From contig JADFDO010000008.1 in assembly GCA_018262855.1 (NCBI GenBank), positions 1 to 64,000 of the forward strand: 64,000 nt of DNA, given 5' to 3'. Positions 18,030 to 25,832 of the stretch are shown here, piece by piece. The notes beneath the pieces are model-generated. The model searched no databases, was not told the DNA's origin, and saw nothing but the letters and a program-made list of their open reading frames with translations. This stretch comes from Methanolinea sp. (GTDB lineage Archaea > Halobacteriota > Methanomicrobia > Methanomicrobiales > Methanospirillaceae). Every line of letters starts with the position of its first letter. The stretch's first letter is position 1. The position numbers and the translations under genes were made by a program.

Positions 18030-20027
18030 TCAGGAACCCTGCCGTACCAGGCGTGTGAGTTCCGGAACGATTGCCCCGCTCCTGTCAAAGTGCATCAGGA
18101 AGCAGGGTACTTCGGCAACGATCCGCTCCAGGATATCTATCTCTTTTTGCCACCATTCGGTGGTGACCATCGGCCTGATCAGGGTCGCAAGGAGCTTCCT
18201 GAAGATCTCGTTTCGGTCCGTAAGTGGTGTGATCTCATTCCTGGTATCCTGCTTGAGGAAGAGGATTGCCCGAAGCGGAGCAGACGCTCCAGACACATCC
18301 GGAACATCCCCATGGCTCCACGTACCATATACATACCACCCGCCATTCCTGTGCTGGATGATATTGCGGTCATCGCAGAGGATCTCGACCTCAAAATGTG
18401 ACCGGTTCCTGCTTGTCTCAGCCTCTTTCTTCAGGAGTGTCATGGTCGTCGATTTTCCTGCCTCGGAATGCCCGACAAACAGCAAACCCTGGCCGTTGAC
18501 GATTGCCGCTGCCGAATGCATAAGGACCGCATCGCGATCCGCGAGGAGGGGGGCAATCCATATCTGGTCGGTGGGAAAGAGGGAGAGGGAATGCCATCCC
18601 TCGTCCCGTATGCGGTCCGCATCCCTTGGAGGACTGTAAATGGATGCCCTGGTGTGATCGGCATTGAATACCGCGATGCGGTGCAACCCGGGATCATCCG
18701 GATCTGGCGAGATCCCGCGGTAAAACCACATGTCACCCTTCCGTGATATGGCCCAGGGTGCCTTCCTGTACAGTTCCCTGCCGAGGTCTTTTTCCTTCAG
18801 ATCAGGCAGATCAAAATAATGCCTGATAGTCACATTGTCTACCCCAGGGCCATCTGCTATGAAGGAGTTAAACTCCTCCTTGAATCCCATGTGATCAAGG
18901 TCAAGGTCGCTTTCAACACATACGGTTATACCAGCTATAGTAAAGTACCGGCGGTGTTTCCTTCTCCAGTTCTCTTTGAATTTTTTCGCCTCACTGGCAA
19001 CCTCGCAGAGGTAGGGGATCTTCGCAGAGTATCTCCCTGTCTCAAGGTATGCATAGACCGGACACCACCTGCAGTCTGAACGGTTCTTGCACGATCCGCA
19101 GTTCTTCCTGTATTCCTCTCCACCCCTGATTTTCCCGGAGAGTGATGGGATGAACTCTTCCCAGCATTCCACAAATGTGCCCGTGCGAAGGCTATACCTC
19201 ATCGCCGGGTCCTTGATGAACCCGCAAAATGTCATGTTCCCGTAGGGATCAAGGTGGAAATCCCGTCTTCCTTCGATACACCGAGCGAAAAGGGAATCAT
19301 CGGAACCACAACCACGGCAATGATCTTCCTGATCACGTTCTTCATGGGATGGCACCGGGTTATCCAGGTTTATGACTTCTTCAGGGGGGAGCCGCTGCGT
19401 ATTGATCTCGGCGTTCTTCTCCTTTGATCCGCTTGCGGAAAGGTAGAGCCAGGCGGCGCCGATCCTGTAGTGCGGGCTCAAAGACTTTGCAAGTTCAACC
19501 ATTTCCGGGAATTCATGGTAGTTGTCTCTCATGGGGATGATCTGGACCAGAAATCCCGCTCCAGCCTCTTTCAGCAGCTGAAATCCCCGCATGGTTGCCC
19601 TGAAGGAGCCAGGATTCCTGGTCACATGGTCGTGGACTGCCTCGGTCGCACCATAGAGCGCGATCATTTTCGACCCTTTCCGCGTGAGCAACTCTGCGAT
19701 TTCAGGGGTGATGAGTGTCCCGTTCGAGTTGAAGGAATAGGAGGTGGATTTACTGGTGATATAGTCGAATATTTCCGGGAAATCAGGGCGGAGCATCGGT
19801 TCGCCGCCTGAAATTGACCAGTGGCGGCACCCCATCGCCCGGGCATCATCGACAATATGGCAGATCTCATCAAATGAGAGTTCGTCATGCTTTTCCCTGC
19901 CATTTGGGGATACCCGCAGCCAGCAGTGACGGCAGTTGTTATTACACCGATAGGTAAGGTCGATCGAGCCTGAGAGGGGCAGACGGGGCATCTGACCGGT
20001 CTTTTTGATTGTCGCATACCCGGTCAT
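18030..20027 (-). CDS. Radical SAM/SPASM protein fused to an HPr-kinase-like domain
   Basis: This 665-residue fusion has an N-terminal radical SAM domain (C28-x3-C32-x2-C35; SGGEP near 73-77), a SPASM region with cysteines at 237, 240, 250, 268, 310, 313, 319, 322 and 341, and from about residue 360 an HPr-kinase/PEP-carboxykinase-like domain with HSAAAIVNGQGLLFVG and Walker A GHSEAGKST at 519-527, followed by LCDDRN and WYVYGTWSHG. Related stand-alone kinases (PadeK, ThcoK) phosphorylate the C-terminal serine of lasso peptide precursors. All four precursors here end in Ser, so peptide phosphorylation is a direct hypothesis. It overlaps the preceding maturase gene by ATGA. Confidence 0.85.
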   Translation of the reverse strand: MTGYATIKKTGQMPRLPLSGSIDLTYRCNNNCRHCWLRVSPNGREKHDELSFDEICHIVDDARAMGCRHWSISGGEPMLRPDFPEIFDYITSKSTSYSFNSNGTLITPEIAELLTRKGSKMIALYGATEAVHDHVTRNPGSFRATMRGFQLLKEAGAGFLVQIIPMRDNYHEFPEMVELAKSLSPHYRIGAAWLYLSASGSKEKNAEINTQRLPPEEVINLDNPVPSHEERDQEDHCRGCGSDDSLFARCIEGRRDFHLDPYGNMTFCGFIKDPAMRYSLRTGTFVECWEEFIPSLSGKIRGGEEYRKNCGSCKNRSDCRWCPVYAYLETGRYSAKIPYLCEVASEAKKFKENWRRKHRRYFTIAGITVCVESDLDLDHMGFKEEFNSFIADGPGVDNVTIRHYFDLPDLKEKDLGRELYRKAPWAISRKGDMWFYRGISPDPDDPGLHRIAVFNADHTRASIYSPPRDADRIRDEGWHSLSLFPTDQIWIAPLLADRDAVLMHSAAAIVNGQGLLFVGHSEAGKSTTMTLLKKEAETSRNRSHFEVEILCDDRNIIQHRNGGWYVYGTWSHGDVPDVSGASAPLRAILFLKQDTRNEITPLTDRNEIFRKLLATLIRPMVTTEWWQKEIDILERIVAEVPCFLMHFDRSGAIVPELTRLVRQGS

Positions 20028-21151
20028 GGCTGGTCTCCTGTGTATCCAAGCGCTTTTGCCCGTGCATGGGCAACCCGGCAGAAGTATTCAACCCGGCCAT
20101 CCAGCCTGCCTGTTTCGAGGTCGGCATGCGCAGGGCACCACAGGCAGAGGTTGATGATGGGGCAGACCCGGCATGTTTTTAAAAATTCTTGATTATTCGT
20201 CCGCATATCCCTCACTTTTGGAATAAAATGCTGCCAGGCATCCTCAAGCGTACCGGATTTGAGATCATACACACAGTCCGGATGGCAGAGGGACATGCAT
20301 AACCGAAACATTCCGTCGGGACCAACCACGAAATCCCCGTTCCCTGTCCCGCAATGGAAGAGATGGTTACACCCGGTTTTACAGAAATCGGGCACGATCA
20401 GGGTATCACACCCCTTTTCAAGGGCATTTTTTCGTTCGCCGTCAGATTGTTCGAGTCTCACGATCTCTTCAGGGGTGAGCCGCTCCCTTCGAATCTCCTC
20501 ATTCCTTGCAGGGTTGTGGTCCATTCTCAGGTGAAGCTGCGGATCGAACCGGTAATAATCCTTGGTGAACGCCCGGGAAAATTCTGCAATTTTCTGTATC
20601 TCATGGAGATTTGAATGAATTGCCATCGCCTTGAGCCTGACCTTGATACCTGCATCCAGCAGGAGGTTGAGTCCTCGCATGAATGCATCGTAGGAACCAG
20701 GACGACGGGAGACCGTTTCATACGTTTCTCTTGTAGCACCATACACTGTAATCTCAATATCACGGGGCGGGTACTTTTTGAACAGGTCGATATGGTCCCT
20801 GGTGATAAGGGTCGCATTGGTCATGACCGAAACAAGAAGTCCTTTTTTCTTAAGCCCGAGATATACCTCGGGAAAGTCTAGCCTGATGAGAGGTTCACCC
20901 CCGGTAATATTGCACCAGAGCGCCCCGAGCCTTACGGCCTGGTCTGCGATATCCATGATCTGCGGGACCGAGAGTTCCCTTTCCTTTGCCTCCTTATCAC
21001 CGGCAGGGAGGTTGATGTAGCAGTGAGCGCAGTTGTTGTTGCACCTTGCAGTCAGTTCGATCGTAAAGGAATAACAGGCCCGCTTCTCCTTCATCCTGTC
21101 CCAGAGCGAAAAGTCCTGTATCTCCTGTTGCGTGGTAAAATCTTCCGTCAT
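20024..21151 (-). CDS. Radical SAM/SPASM peptide-maturase-like protein B
   Basis: A 375-residue radical SAM enzyme: cluster motif C37-x3-C41-x2-C44 (LTARCNNNCAHC), NITGGEPLIR near 81-90, and a SPASM domain with cysteines at 257, 261, 267, 285, 327, 330, 336, 339 and 358 plus two more at 289 and 293. It is closely patterned on protein A at 16824-18014 (same CNNNC context, VYG-T-R-E/S-Y-E-VS-R segment and closing YxC-VAHxxA), suggesting duplication and substrate or reaction divergence. It begins 15 bases after the peptidase/GNAT gene and overlaps the fusion gene by ATGA. Expected activity is post-translational change of the four-Cys precursors. Confidence 0.86.
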   Translation of the reverse strand: MTEDFTTQQEIQDFSLWDRMKEKRACYSFTIELTARCNNNCAHCYINLPAGDKEAKERELSVPQIMDIADQAVRLGALWCNITGGEPLIRLDFPEVYLGLKKKGLLVSVMTNATLITRDHIDLFKKYPPRDIEITVYGATRETYETVSRRPGSYDAFMRGLNLLLDAGIKVRLKAMAIHSNLHEIQKIAEFSRAFTKDYYRFDPQLHLRMDHNPARNEEIRRERLTPEEIVRLEQSDGERKNALEKGCDTLIVPDFCKTGCNHLFHCGTGNGDFVVGPDGMFRLCMSLCHPDCVYDLKSGTLEDAWQHFIPKVRDMRTNNQEFLKTCRVCPIINLCLWCPAHADLETGRLDGRVEYFCRVAHARAKALGYTGDQP

Positions 21152-21166
21152 CCCAATACTCTTCCC

Positions 21167-22072
21167 CTATCTCGATCCTTCGCCAAGCACCCGTTTCATG
21201 GGAACCCGGCGGCTTCCAGTCTCCGAATATTCTCGGTCAAGTTGTTCTTCCAGGCCCGGGATCGAGACTGGCTCAAACTTGAGTTGCCTGTATAAGCTGA
21301 TAGCGGCTTTGTTTTTTTCATTGACAAGGAGTTTCAACTCGGGTGCACCCTCCTCATCTGCTTTTTCTATCACCTTCATCGAGAGTTCCCGCCCGATTCC
21401 CATGCCCCGGTACGGCACTCTCACCATAAGGCCGAAGAGCCAGTAGCCGGTGTACGGGTAATGTGATTCCGGATGCCTGACGAGCTGGATGAACCCAACG
21501 ATCTTCCCGCCCGCCTTCGCCACGAAGTTGGTCACCAAAGGGTCATGGCGGTAGGAGATATTTGCTGGATCGCAGTTCCAGGTGCTGTGGTACTCCTCCA
21601 TATCATGCTCTTCTGCTTCAAGAAAGGAAATACTGGGCCGAAGGTGTGCTGCCAGCCGGCGGTATGCCTCAAGTCCCTGGAGTTTCTGCAGCCCGGCACC
21701 GCAATACGTTCTCATCTGAACAGTTGTGGAGGTCGCCTTCTCCAGGAGGCCGAACCTGTTGAGGACTGCGATCATTCCCCGGCCATACAACAGCCCTGCT
21801 TTTACATCACTGCCGTTACGCTCAACACGGGTAACAATACCAAGGAGACTTGCCTTTGTGATGATCCCGTCCGGATCACCGCAATTATCCCCCTTTATCA
21901 GGCAGAACTCTCCGGTTCGTTTCACGACCCTGTGGACAACCAGCTTGCCAGTATCAGGGCGAACAAACGCCACAACATCTCCAGGAATGGGGCTTTCCGG
22001 TGGCATCGGCGAGATCGTGATGATATCCCGGTTCCTGATAAAAGGATGCATGCTGAAACCGGGTGCTCGCAT
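21167..22072 (-). CDS. S26-type signal-peptidase-like domain fused to GNAT acetyltransferase
   Basis: The N-terminal part has the S24/S26 peptidase pattern: Ser in PGFSMHPF, GDVVAF, then a His in VVHRVV and KGDN, the Ser/His layout of archaeal, ER and SipW-type signal peptidases. The C-terminal part is a GNAT N-acetyltransferase with acetyl-CoA motif RGMGIGREL and the typical LLVNEKNKAAISLYRQLKF segment. No clear membrane helix is seen. The start is uncertain: 22072 is the first in-frame ATG after pqqD stops, but family-like residues (EIRLELLKTVVEGG) lie upstream, so a GTG at 22099 or TTG at 22108 is possible. Leader removal followed by N-acetylation of the peptide is a plausible pairing. Confidence 0.75.
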   Translation of the reverse strand: MRAPGFSMHPFIRNRDIITISPMPPESPIPGDVVAFVRPDTGKLVVHRVVKRTGEFCLIKGDNCGDPDGIITKASLLGIVTRVERNGSDVKAGLLYGRGMIAVLNRFGLLEKATSTTVQMRTYCGAGLQKLQGLEAYRRLAAHLRPSISFLEAEEHDMEEYHSTWNCDPANISYRHDPLVTNFVAKAGGKIVGFIQLVRHPESHYPYTGYWLFGLMVRVPYRGMGIGRELSMKVIEKADEEGAPELKLLVNEKNKAAISLYRQLKFEPVSIPGLEEQLDREYSETGSRRVPMKRVLGEGSR

Positions 22073-22175
22073 GCGGAACTGATGCCCCCCTTCCACCACG
22101 GTTTTCAAAAGTTCGAGCCTGATCTCGCTCGTGTAGACCCCTTTATGTTCATCCTCGGCAAAGGTTCCGGTGCCT

Positions 22176-22478
22176 TCAGACTGCAATGACCATTCTCCGG
22201 TGGAAGAGCTCCCCGATAAGTCCCTGGATATCGAGTTCAATCTCGCCCGGAGGTGCGTCAAACTCCCTTGCCAGGGATTTTGCGATTTCCCGGAGGTTCG
22301 TCCTGCCATCGAGCCTGTCCCAGATAGCCCGGCCGGTCTCGTTCAGGGTATAAATCTCGTCTTCCGTGTTTCCGATTCCCGATGCAAGAGGTACGATGAT
22401 CAGCTCGCCCATCACGTCACGAGCAACAATGTCTTTGGATGGGCTGTAGACCCTGTCGAGGGATACTTCGTGCTCCAT
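22176..22478 (-). CDS. PqqD-like RiPP recognition protein
   Basis: This 100-residue protein has the PqqD/RRE pattern: a first strand region around VYSPSKDIVARDV, ELIIVPLASG, YTLNETGRAIWDRLDG (about 43-58), then helices with LREIAKSLAREFDAPPGEIELDIQGLIGEL broken by Pro-Pro. PqqD proteins bind the leader of a precursor peptide and present it to a radical SAM/SPASM enzyme. It opens the modification operon, preceded by TATA-like sequence CATTTTATAAC and an AGGTAACC site before the ATG. Its presence beside three SPASM enzymes and four leader-sharing short genes is the key argument for a RiPP system. Confidence 0.88.
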   Translation of the reverse strand: MEHEVSLDRVYSPSKDIVARDVMGELIIVPLASGIGNTEDEIYTLNETGRAIWDRLDGRTNLREIAKSLAREFDAPPGEIELDIQGLIGELFHRRMVIAV

Positions 22479-22778
22479 GGTTACCTACTTTTGTTATAAA
22501 ATGACTATATCTGTTAAGTAATATCATAGCTTGCGTTGTAGAGTACTTCCTTCGCTCAATAATATTAATTATTCACTTTACGAATTCCCCTGAATTACAC
22601 AATAAAGACAGGGCCTACCTTGCGTACAACCTCCCACTGCTCGAAAAAAATGATAGGATAGTAGGGTATTATTTAATCTACAGAGTGTATAAAGAAAATC
22701 TCCATAACCCAGTTAATACTAGTGATTCGGTCATGTGAGGAAAAAAAGAATTTTAATTCACAATAATTTGTGAACGGA
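22479..22778. other. AT-rich spacer between precursor 2 and pqqD
   Basis: These 300 bases hold the likely promoter of the pqqD-peptidase-radical SAM operon (TATA-like tracts on the minus strand near 22497-22515) and no supported gene. The break suggests the precursor genes can be transcribed apart from, and more strongly than, the enzymes. Confidence 0.45.
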
Positions 22779-22988
22779 CTATGACGCGGAAAGATTGGCA
22801 CATGCGACACAATATGCCGTCGCTGGTTCGTTACTGCAACTAATCGCTAAATTGCCTGGTCCTGTGATAACCCCTCTCATTTTACATGCTGTCAAAACAG
22901 TTTCTTCAGGATTATTCCTCACCAGGACAGTTAACACTGGCTTATTCCACAGACTCTTCATCTTCATCAGTTGGTCATTTCCTTTCAT
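22779..22988 (-). CDS. Predicted RiPP precursor peptide 2
   Basis: A 69-residue peptide with the shared leader Trp14-Asn-Lys-Pro-x-Leu-Thr-Val-Leu-Val-Arg24, Asn-Asn-Pro-Glu-Glu, then V-L-T-A-C35-K. The core has Cys51, Cys60 and Cys63 and ends at Ser69, giving C-x15-C-x8-C-x2-C-x5-S(end). Its leader is nearly identical to precursor 4 (23736-23945), and the two also share a 27-base identical block spanning the start codon and the ribosome-binding site. It lies 300 bases upstream of pqqD on the same strand. Predicted to be bound by PqqD and modified by the SPASM enzymes. Confidence 0.85.
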   Translation of the reverse strand: MKGNDQLMKMKSLWNKPVLTVLVRNNPEETVLTACKMRGVITGPGNLAISCSNEPATAYCVACANLSAS

Positions 22989-23042
22989 TTTGTAACCCCT
23001 ATCGATTACTACTGAAATCGTGTTAGTTATTAGTATATAAAC
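22982..23042 (-). promoter_or_regulatory. Promoter and 5' leader of precursor 2
   Basis: On the minus strand a TATA box (TTTATATACT, 23033-23042) is followed by a short leader carrying AGGGGTT six bases before the ATG. Bases 22982-23008 are identical to 23939-23965 ahead of precursor 4, and TATA-to-ATG distance is about 48 bases in both, so the two share one promoter/leader design. The rest of the spacer to 23335 shows no gene. Confidence 0.6.
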
Positions 23043-23335
23043 TGTTTGAAATATTGGAGAATCGAAAGAAAAGTAACCTGAAAATAGTATAGGCTCATCC
23101 TTTTACTAATCCTTGTAATACTTCATGGTAAGGGAATGAAGTGAAAATTACGTTGATATCATCTATGCGAAAAAGGAAAGATTGTTAGTCCCCCACTCAC
23201 GTGAAAGAAAACTCTTATAATCCTGGATACGGATATACAGCAACGTAGAACGTAACTATCATTTTTTTCGCTGAGTTAAAATTATGATAGGTTACACTCG
23301 AAAAAAGATGAAAATCTGGTGACCTATTAGCACTG

Positions 23336-23536
23336 TCATGAAGTCCCAATTATCTCGCAGATAAAGCATCCTTGATCTTCTGTCATGCAACCACCAGCAT
23401 TTGACCATGGAGAGGAAATCTGTCCCTGACTCTTACACGATGTCAATATCGCTTCCTCTCTGGTCCGAACCAGAATTGTGAGTACTGGCCTTTTCCAGGT
23501 AGTCTTACCTTTTTCACATATTACCGTCATATTCAT
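23336..23536 (-). CDS. Predicted RiPP precursor peptide 3
   Basis: A 66-residue peptide with the shared leader Trp14-Lys-Arg-Pro-Val-Leu-Thr-Ile-Leu-Val-Arg24, Glu-Glu, then I-L-T-S-C34-K. The core has Cys50, Cys57 and Cys60 and ends at Ser66: C-x15-C-x6-C-x2-C-x5-S(end). It is the most divergent copy, with an extra Cys7 in the leader and an aromatic core (Trp44, Phe58). TAGGGAG precedes the ATG, and a TATA-like TTCTTTAATAGC lies about 40 bases upstream, so it probably has its own promoter. Same strand as pqqD and the enzymes. Confidence 0.82.
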   Translation of the reverse strand: MNMTVICEKGKTTWKRPVLTILVRTREEAILTSCKSQGQISSPWSNAGGCMTEDQGCFICEIIGTS

Positions 23537-23735
23537 ACTCCCTATGGATACTAATGGAAGAAATAGATAATGCTATTAAAGAATTCAAGAAAAATTTAAC
23601 ATTAATTAGTGTTTTTGTTAATTTTTTACTTTAATTACCGGTATACCACACGCTATCATTGGCAGGCGAAGATTATCGCATACGGATTAATAATTGAATA
23701 CTACTTCAATCGCCTGATGAAAATAGTGTGGTGGA

Positions 23736-23945
23736 TTATGACGTGGTTAAATTATTGCATTTTCCTTCGCACACTGGTTCTGGTGGAACAGCACAAACAT
23801 CATAACCGGATCCGGGACCTACCGAACCTCGAACCAATTTGCACGCTGTTAAAACTTCTTCCTCTGGATTATTCCTTACCAGAACGGTTAACACTGGCTT
23901 ATTCCATGCACTCTTCACTTGTTCCGGATTGTTATAATCTTTCAT
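23736..23945 (-). CDS. Predicted RiPP precursor peptide 4
   Basis: A 69-residue peptide with the shared leader Trp14-Asn-Lys-Pro-Val-Leu-Thr-Val-Leu-Val-Arg24, Asn-Asn-Pro-Glu-Glu, then V-L-T-A-C35-K. Its core has Cys51, Cys59 and Cys63 and ends at Ser69: C-x15-C-x7-C-x3-C-x5-S(end). The frame is open 40 codons further upstream but those cross the TATA box; the start at 23945 is fixed by the AGGGG site and by identity with the start region of precursor 2. It is the first gene of the precursor run and likely a recent duplicate of precursor 2. Confidence 0.85.
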   Translation of the reverse strand: MKDYNNPEQVKSAWNKPVLTVLVRNNPEEEVLTACKLVRGSVGPGSGYDVCAVPPEPVCEGKCNNLTTS

Positions 23946-24000
23946 TTTGTAACCCCTATCGATTATTATGATAAAGAATTCGATTATTGATATATATACT
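23939..24000 (-). promoter_or_regulatory. Promoter and 5' leader of precursor 4
   Basis: A TATA box (AGTATATATATC, 23989-24000 on the minus strand) sits about 49 bases before the ATG. The 27 bases 23939-23965, which cover the start codon and AGGGG site, are identical to the block before precursor 2. The sequence between block and TATA differs, so the conserved leader itself rather than the whole promoter seems to be under constraint, or the duplication ended there. Confidence 0.6.
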
Positions 24001-24139
24001 ATTGGAAAATTTTTCGCAGTCGACAAGAATCTGAAACACTTGAGGATAACAGCCGGTGAATACAAATAATTCGATGATCCGATACACCTGAAAATAATGA
24101 AAGAGGATTAATAGATAATGTCGGTTGTCCTGCCAATAA

Positions 24140-25831
24140 TTACCGGTGGGTAAAATACGCGATGATACCTTCCGGCGAAATCGAATCGATCCTCACAAAC
24201 CCTACCCGTTCGAACTGCACCACGTTTCCGAGTTCACTCTTTACCGCCTGCTCACACATACCATGCACATCACCATCAGGCGTCATGAGTGTACAGGGGA
24301 TGCAATTTCTTGGGGACAGCCACTGGATAATTGGAGCTTTTTTCATACGGACGTCCGCAAGGGATTCTCCTGCAAACGTCGCAGTTTGAATCGTGGAATC
24401 CCCATTATGGATCTCAATATTGAAGAGATCTTTCAGGCGCTTTAGGCCAGGTGTTGCCTCGTTGCTGGGAATCAGTGTCGCAGGAGCGGTATAGTCCAAT
24501 GTCCTGCTCCCACTCTTCTCATCGCCAGGATGGAGAGCAGGATGTGCTGTCCAATTCTCCGGTCCCCCTTTGATGCGGATTTCGACAGGATCTGGAACAA
24601 AAAAGTATCGATTTGCGATTTTATCGACAATATTCCGGTTCTTAGCAAACAGGTTCTCCCATGAGAAGGAGATGTCAGTCTCGCCGATACCAATGTCGAG
24701 GACCGCTTCCCGGACCGCCTCCGGTTTGATCCCTCGGCGTGCCATGGCCCGGAGCGTACCGAGGCGGATATCATCCCATCCCTGGAACTCGCCTGCATTG
24801 ATCCCTGCCCGCATCTGCGAGGTCGAGAGGACGACCCCCTCGATTCCCATCCGGCCATAGTGCCGGTATACAGGGGGTTCCCATCCGAAATAATCGAAGA
24901 TATACCGCTGCCTTCGGGTATTCGCAATATGATCCTTCCCGCGGATTACGTGGGTTATCCCGAGGAGGTGGTCATCAACGGTGACCGAGAAGTTCATCAA
25001 GGGGTAGAGACACCCCTCCATCCTCGGGTGAGGCGGGCTCTTGAGGATGCGGAACGCCGGAAAGTCCCTCATCGCGGGATCGGGATGATCGAGATCGGTC
25101 CGGACACGGAGGGTCGCCTCTCCTTCTTCGAACCCGCCATCACGCATCTTTTTGAAGGATTCGAGGGTTTCGTCAATACCGGTGCTGCGGCAGGGACAGG
25201 CCTCCTTCGCGAGCTTCATTGCCTTGAAACGCTCGTTGTCACAGGTGCAGACGTAGGCACCTCCCCGTTGGATCAGCTCCTCGCCGTACTGGTAGTAAAG
25301 ATCAAAACGATCGCTCTGGTAGACGATGTCGGTAATCCCGAGACCCAGCCATTTCAGGTCCTCCTGGACCATCGTGTACGCCTGAGGATCAACTCTCTTC
25401 GGGTCCGTATCCTCGATGCGAAGGACATAGCGCCCACCGTAACGGTGAACATACGCATCGTTCAGGACCGCAGCCCTTGCATGACCGAGATGGAGAGGGC
25501 CGGACGGGTTCGGGGCAAACCGCATGACGACACCCCCCTGTGCCTTTTCGAGATCGGGGAGCTCCCTGACCTGCTCACGGGGCTTTGCCATTTCCTCGAC
25601 AAGTTCCGGGGCTATCGCCTGGAGGCGGGCAGCCTGCTCTGCGGGAGGGATGGCAGAAACCTCGTCGATCACTTCCTTCACAAGTACGGTTGCCTCCCGG
25701 GCTCTTGCCTTGAATTCCGGGTACTTCCCCATCACCATCCCGATCACGGCACCGGGTTTGGGTATGCTCTGGTGTTTAACCGCGTTCTGGAGTGCAAAAA
25801 GAAGGAGTGCCTGCCTCAGTGGATCCTCCAT
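24140..25831 (-). CDS. gltX: Glutamyl-tRNA synthetase (archaeal type)
   Basis: GltX charges tRNA-Glu (and in many archaea tRNA-Gln) with glutamate. The 563-residue protein has a helical N-terminal extension, the class I HIGH motif as HLGH (114-117, in PSGPLHLGHARAA), IEDTDPKR, a DHLLGITHVIRGKDH segment, and a KMSKS-equivalent VLSTSQM, before a beta-barrel anticodon-binding C-terminus typical of archaeal/eukaryotic enzymes. I start at the ATG at 25831, one base after the idsA stop and after GGAGC; an upstream ATG at 25861 would overlap idsA. It is the distal gene of a long minus-strand operon and the right boundary of the accessory island. Confidence 0.95.
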   Translation of the reverse strand: MEDPLRQALLLFALQNAVKHQSIPKPGAVIGMVMGKYPEFKARAREATVLVKEVIDEVSAIPPAEQAARLQAIAPELVEEMAKPREQVRELPDLEKAQGGVVMRFAPNPSGPLHLGHARAAVLNDAYVHRYGGRYVLRIEDTDPKRVDPQAYTMVQEDLKWLGLGITDIVYQSDRFDLYYQYGEELIQRGGAYVCTCDNERFKAMKLAKEACPCRSTGIDETLESFKKMRDGGFEEGEATLRVRTDLDHPDPAMRDFPAFRILKSPPHPRMEGCLYPLMNFSVTVDDHLLGITHVIRGKDHIANTRRQRYIFDYFGWEPPVYRHYGRMGIEGVVLSTSQMRAGINAGEFQGWDDIRLGTLRAMARRGIKPEAVREAVLDIGIGETDISFSWENLFAKNRNIVDKIANRYFFVPDPVEIRIKGGPENWTAHPALHPGDEKSGSRTLDYTAPATLIPSNEATPGLKRLKDLFNIEIHNGDSTIQTATFAGESLADVRMKKAPIIQWLSPRNCIPCTLMTPDGDVHGMCEQAVKSELGNVVQFERVGFVRIDSISPEGIIAYFTHR

Positions 25832-25832
25832 G

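Noticed and set aside
22176-22309. N-terminal extension of the peptidase/GNAT frame into pqqD
   Set aside because: Would overlap pqqD by 134 bases in another frame; the extra residues are a shadow of PqqD codons.
22500-24130. CRISPR array or transposon ends in the AT-rich part of the island
   Set aside because: The only long repeat is the 27-base block before two precursors; spacing and number do not fit CRISPR, and no terminal inverted repeats or transposase are present.
14434-24139. Site-specific integration of the island into a tRNA
   Set aside because: No tRNA fragment, integrase or matching direct repeats were found at either boundary.
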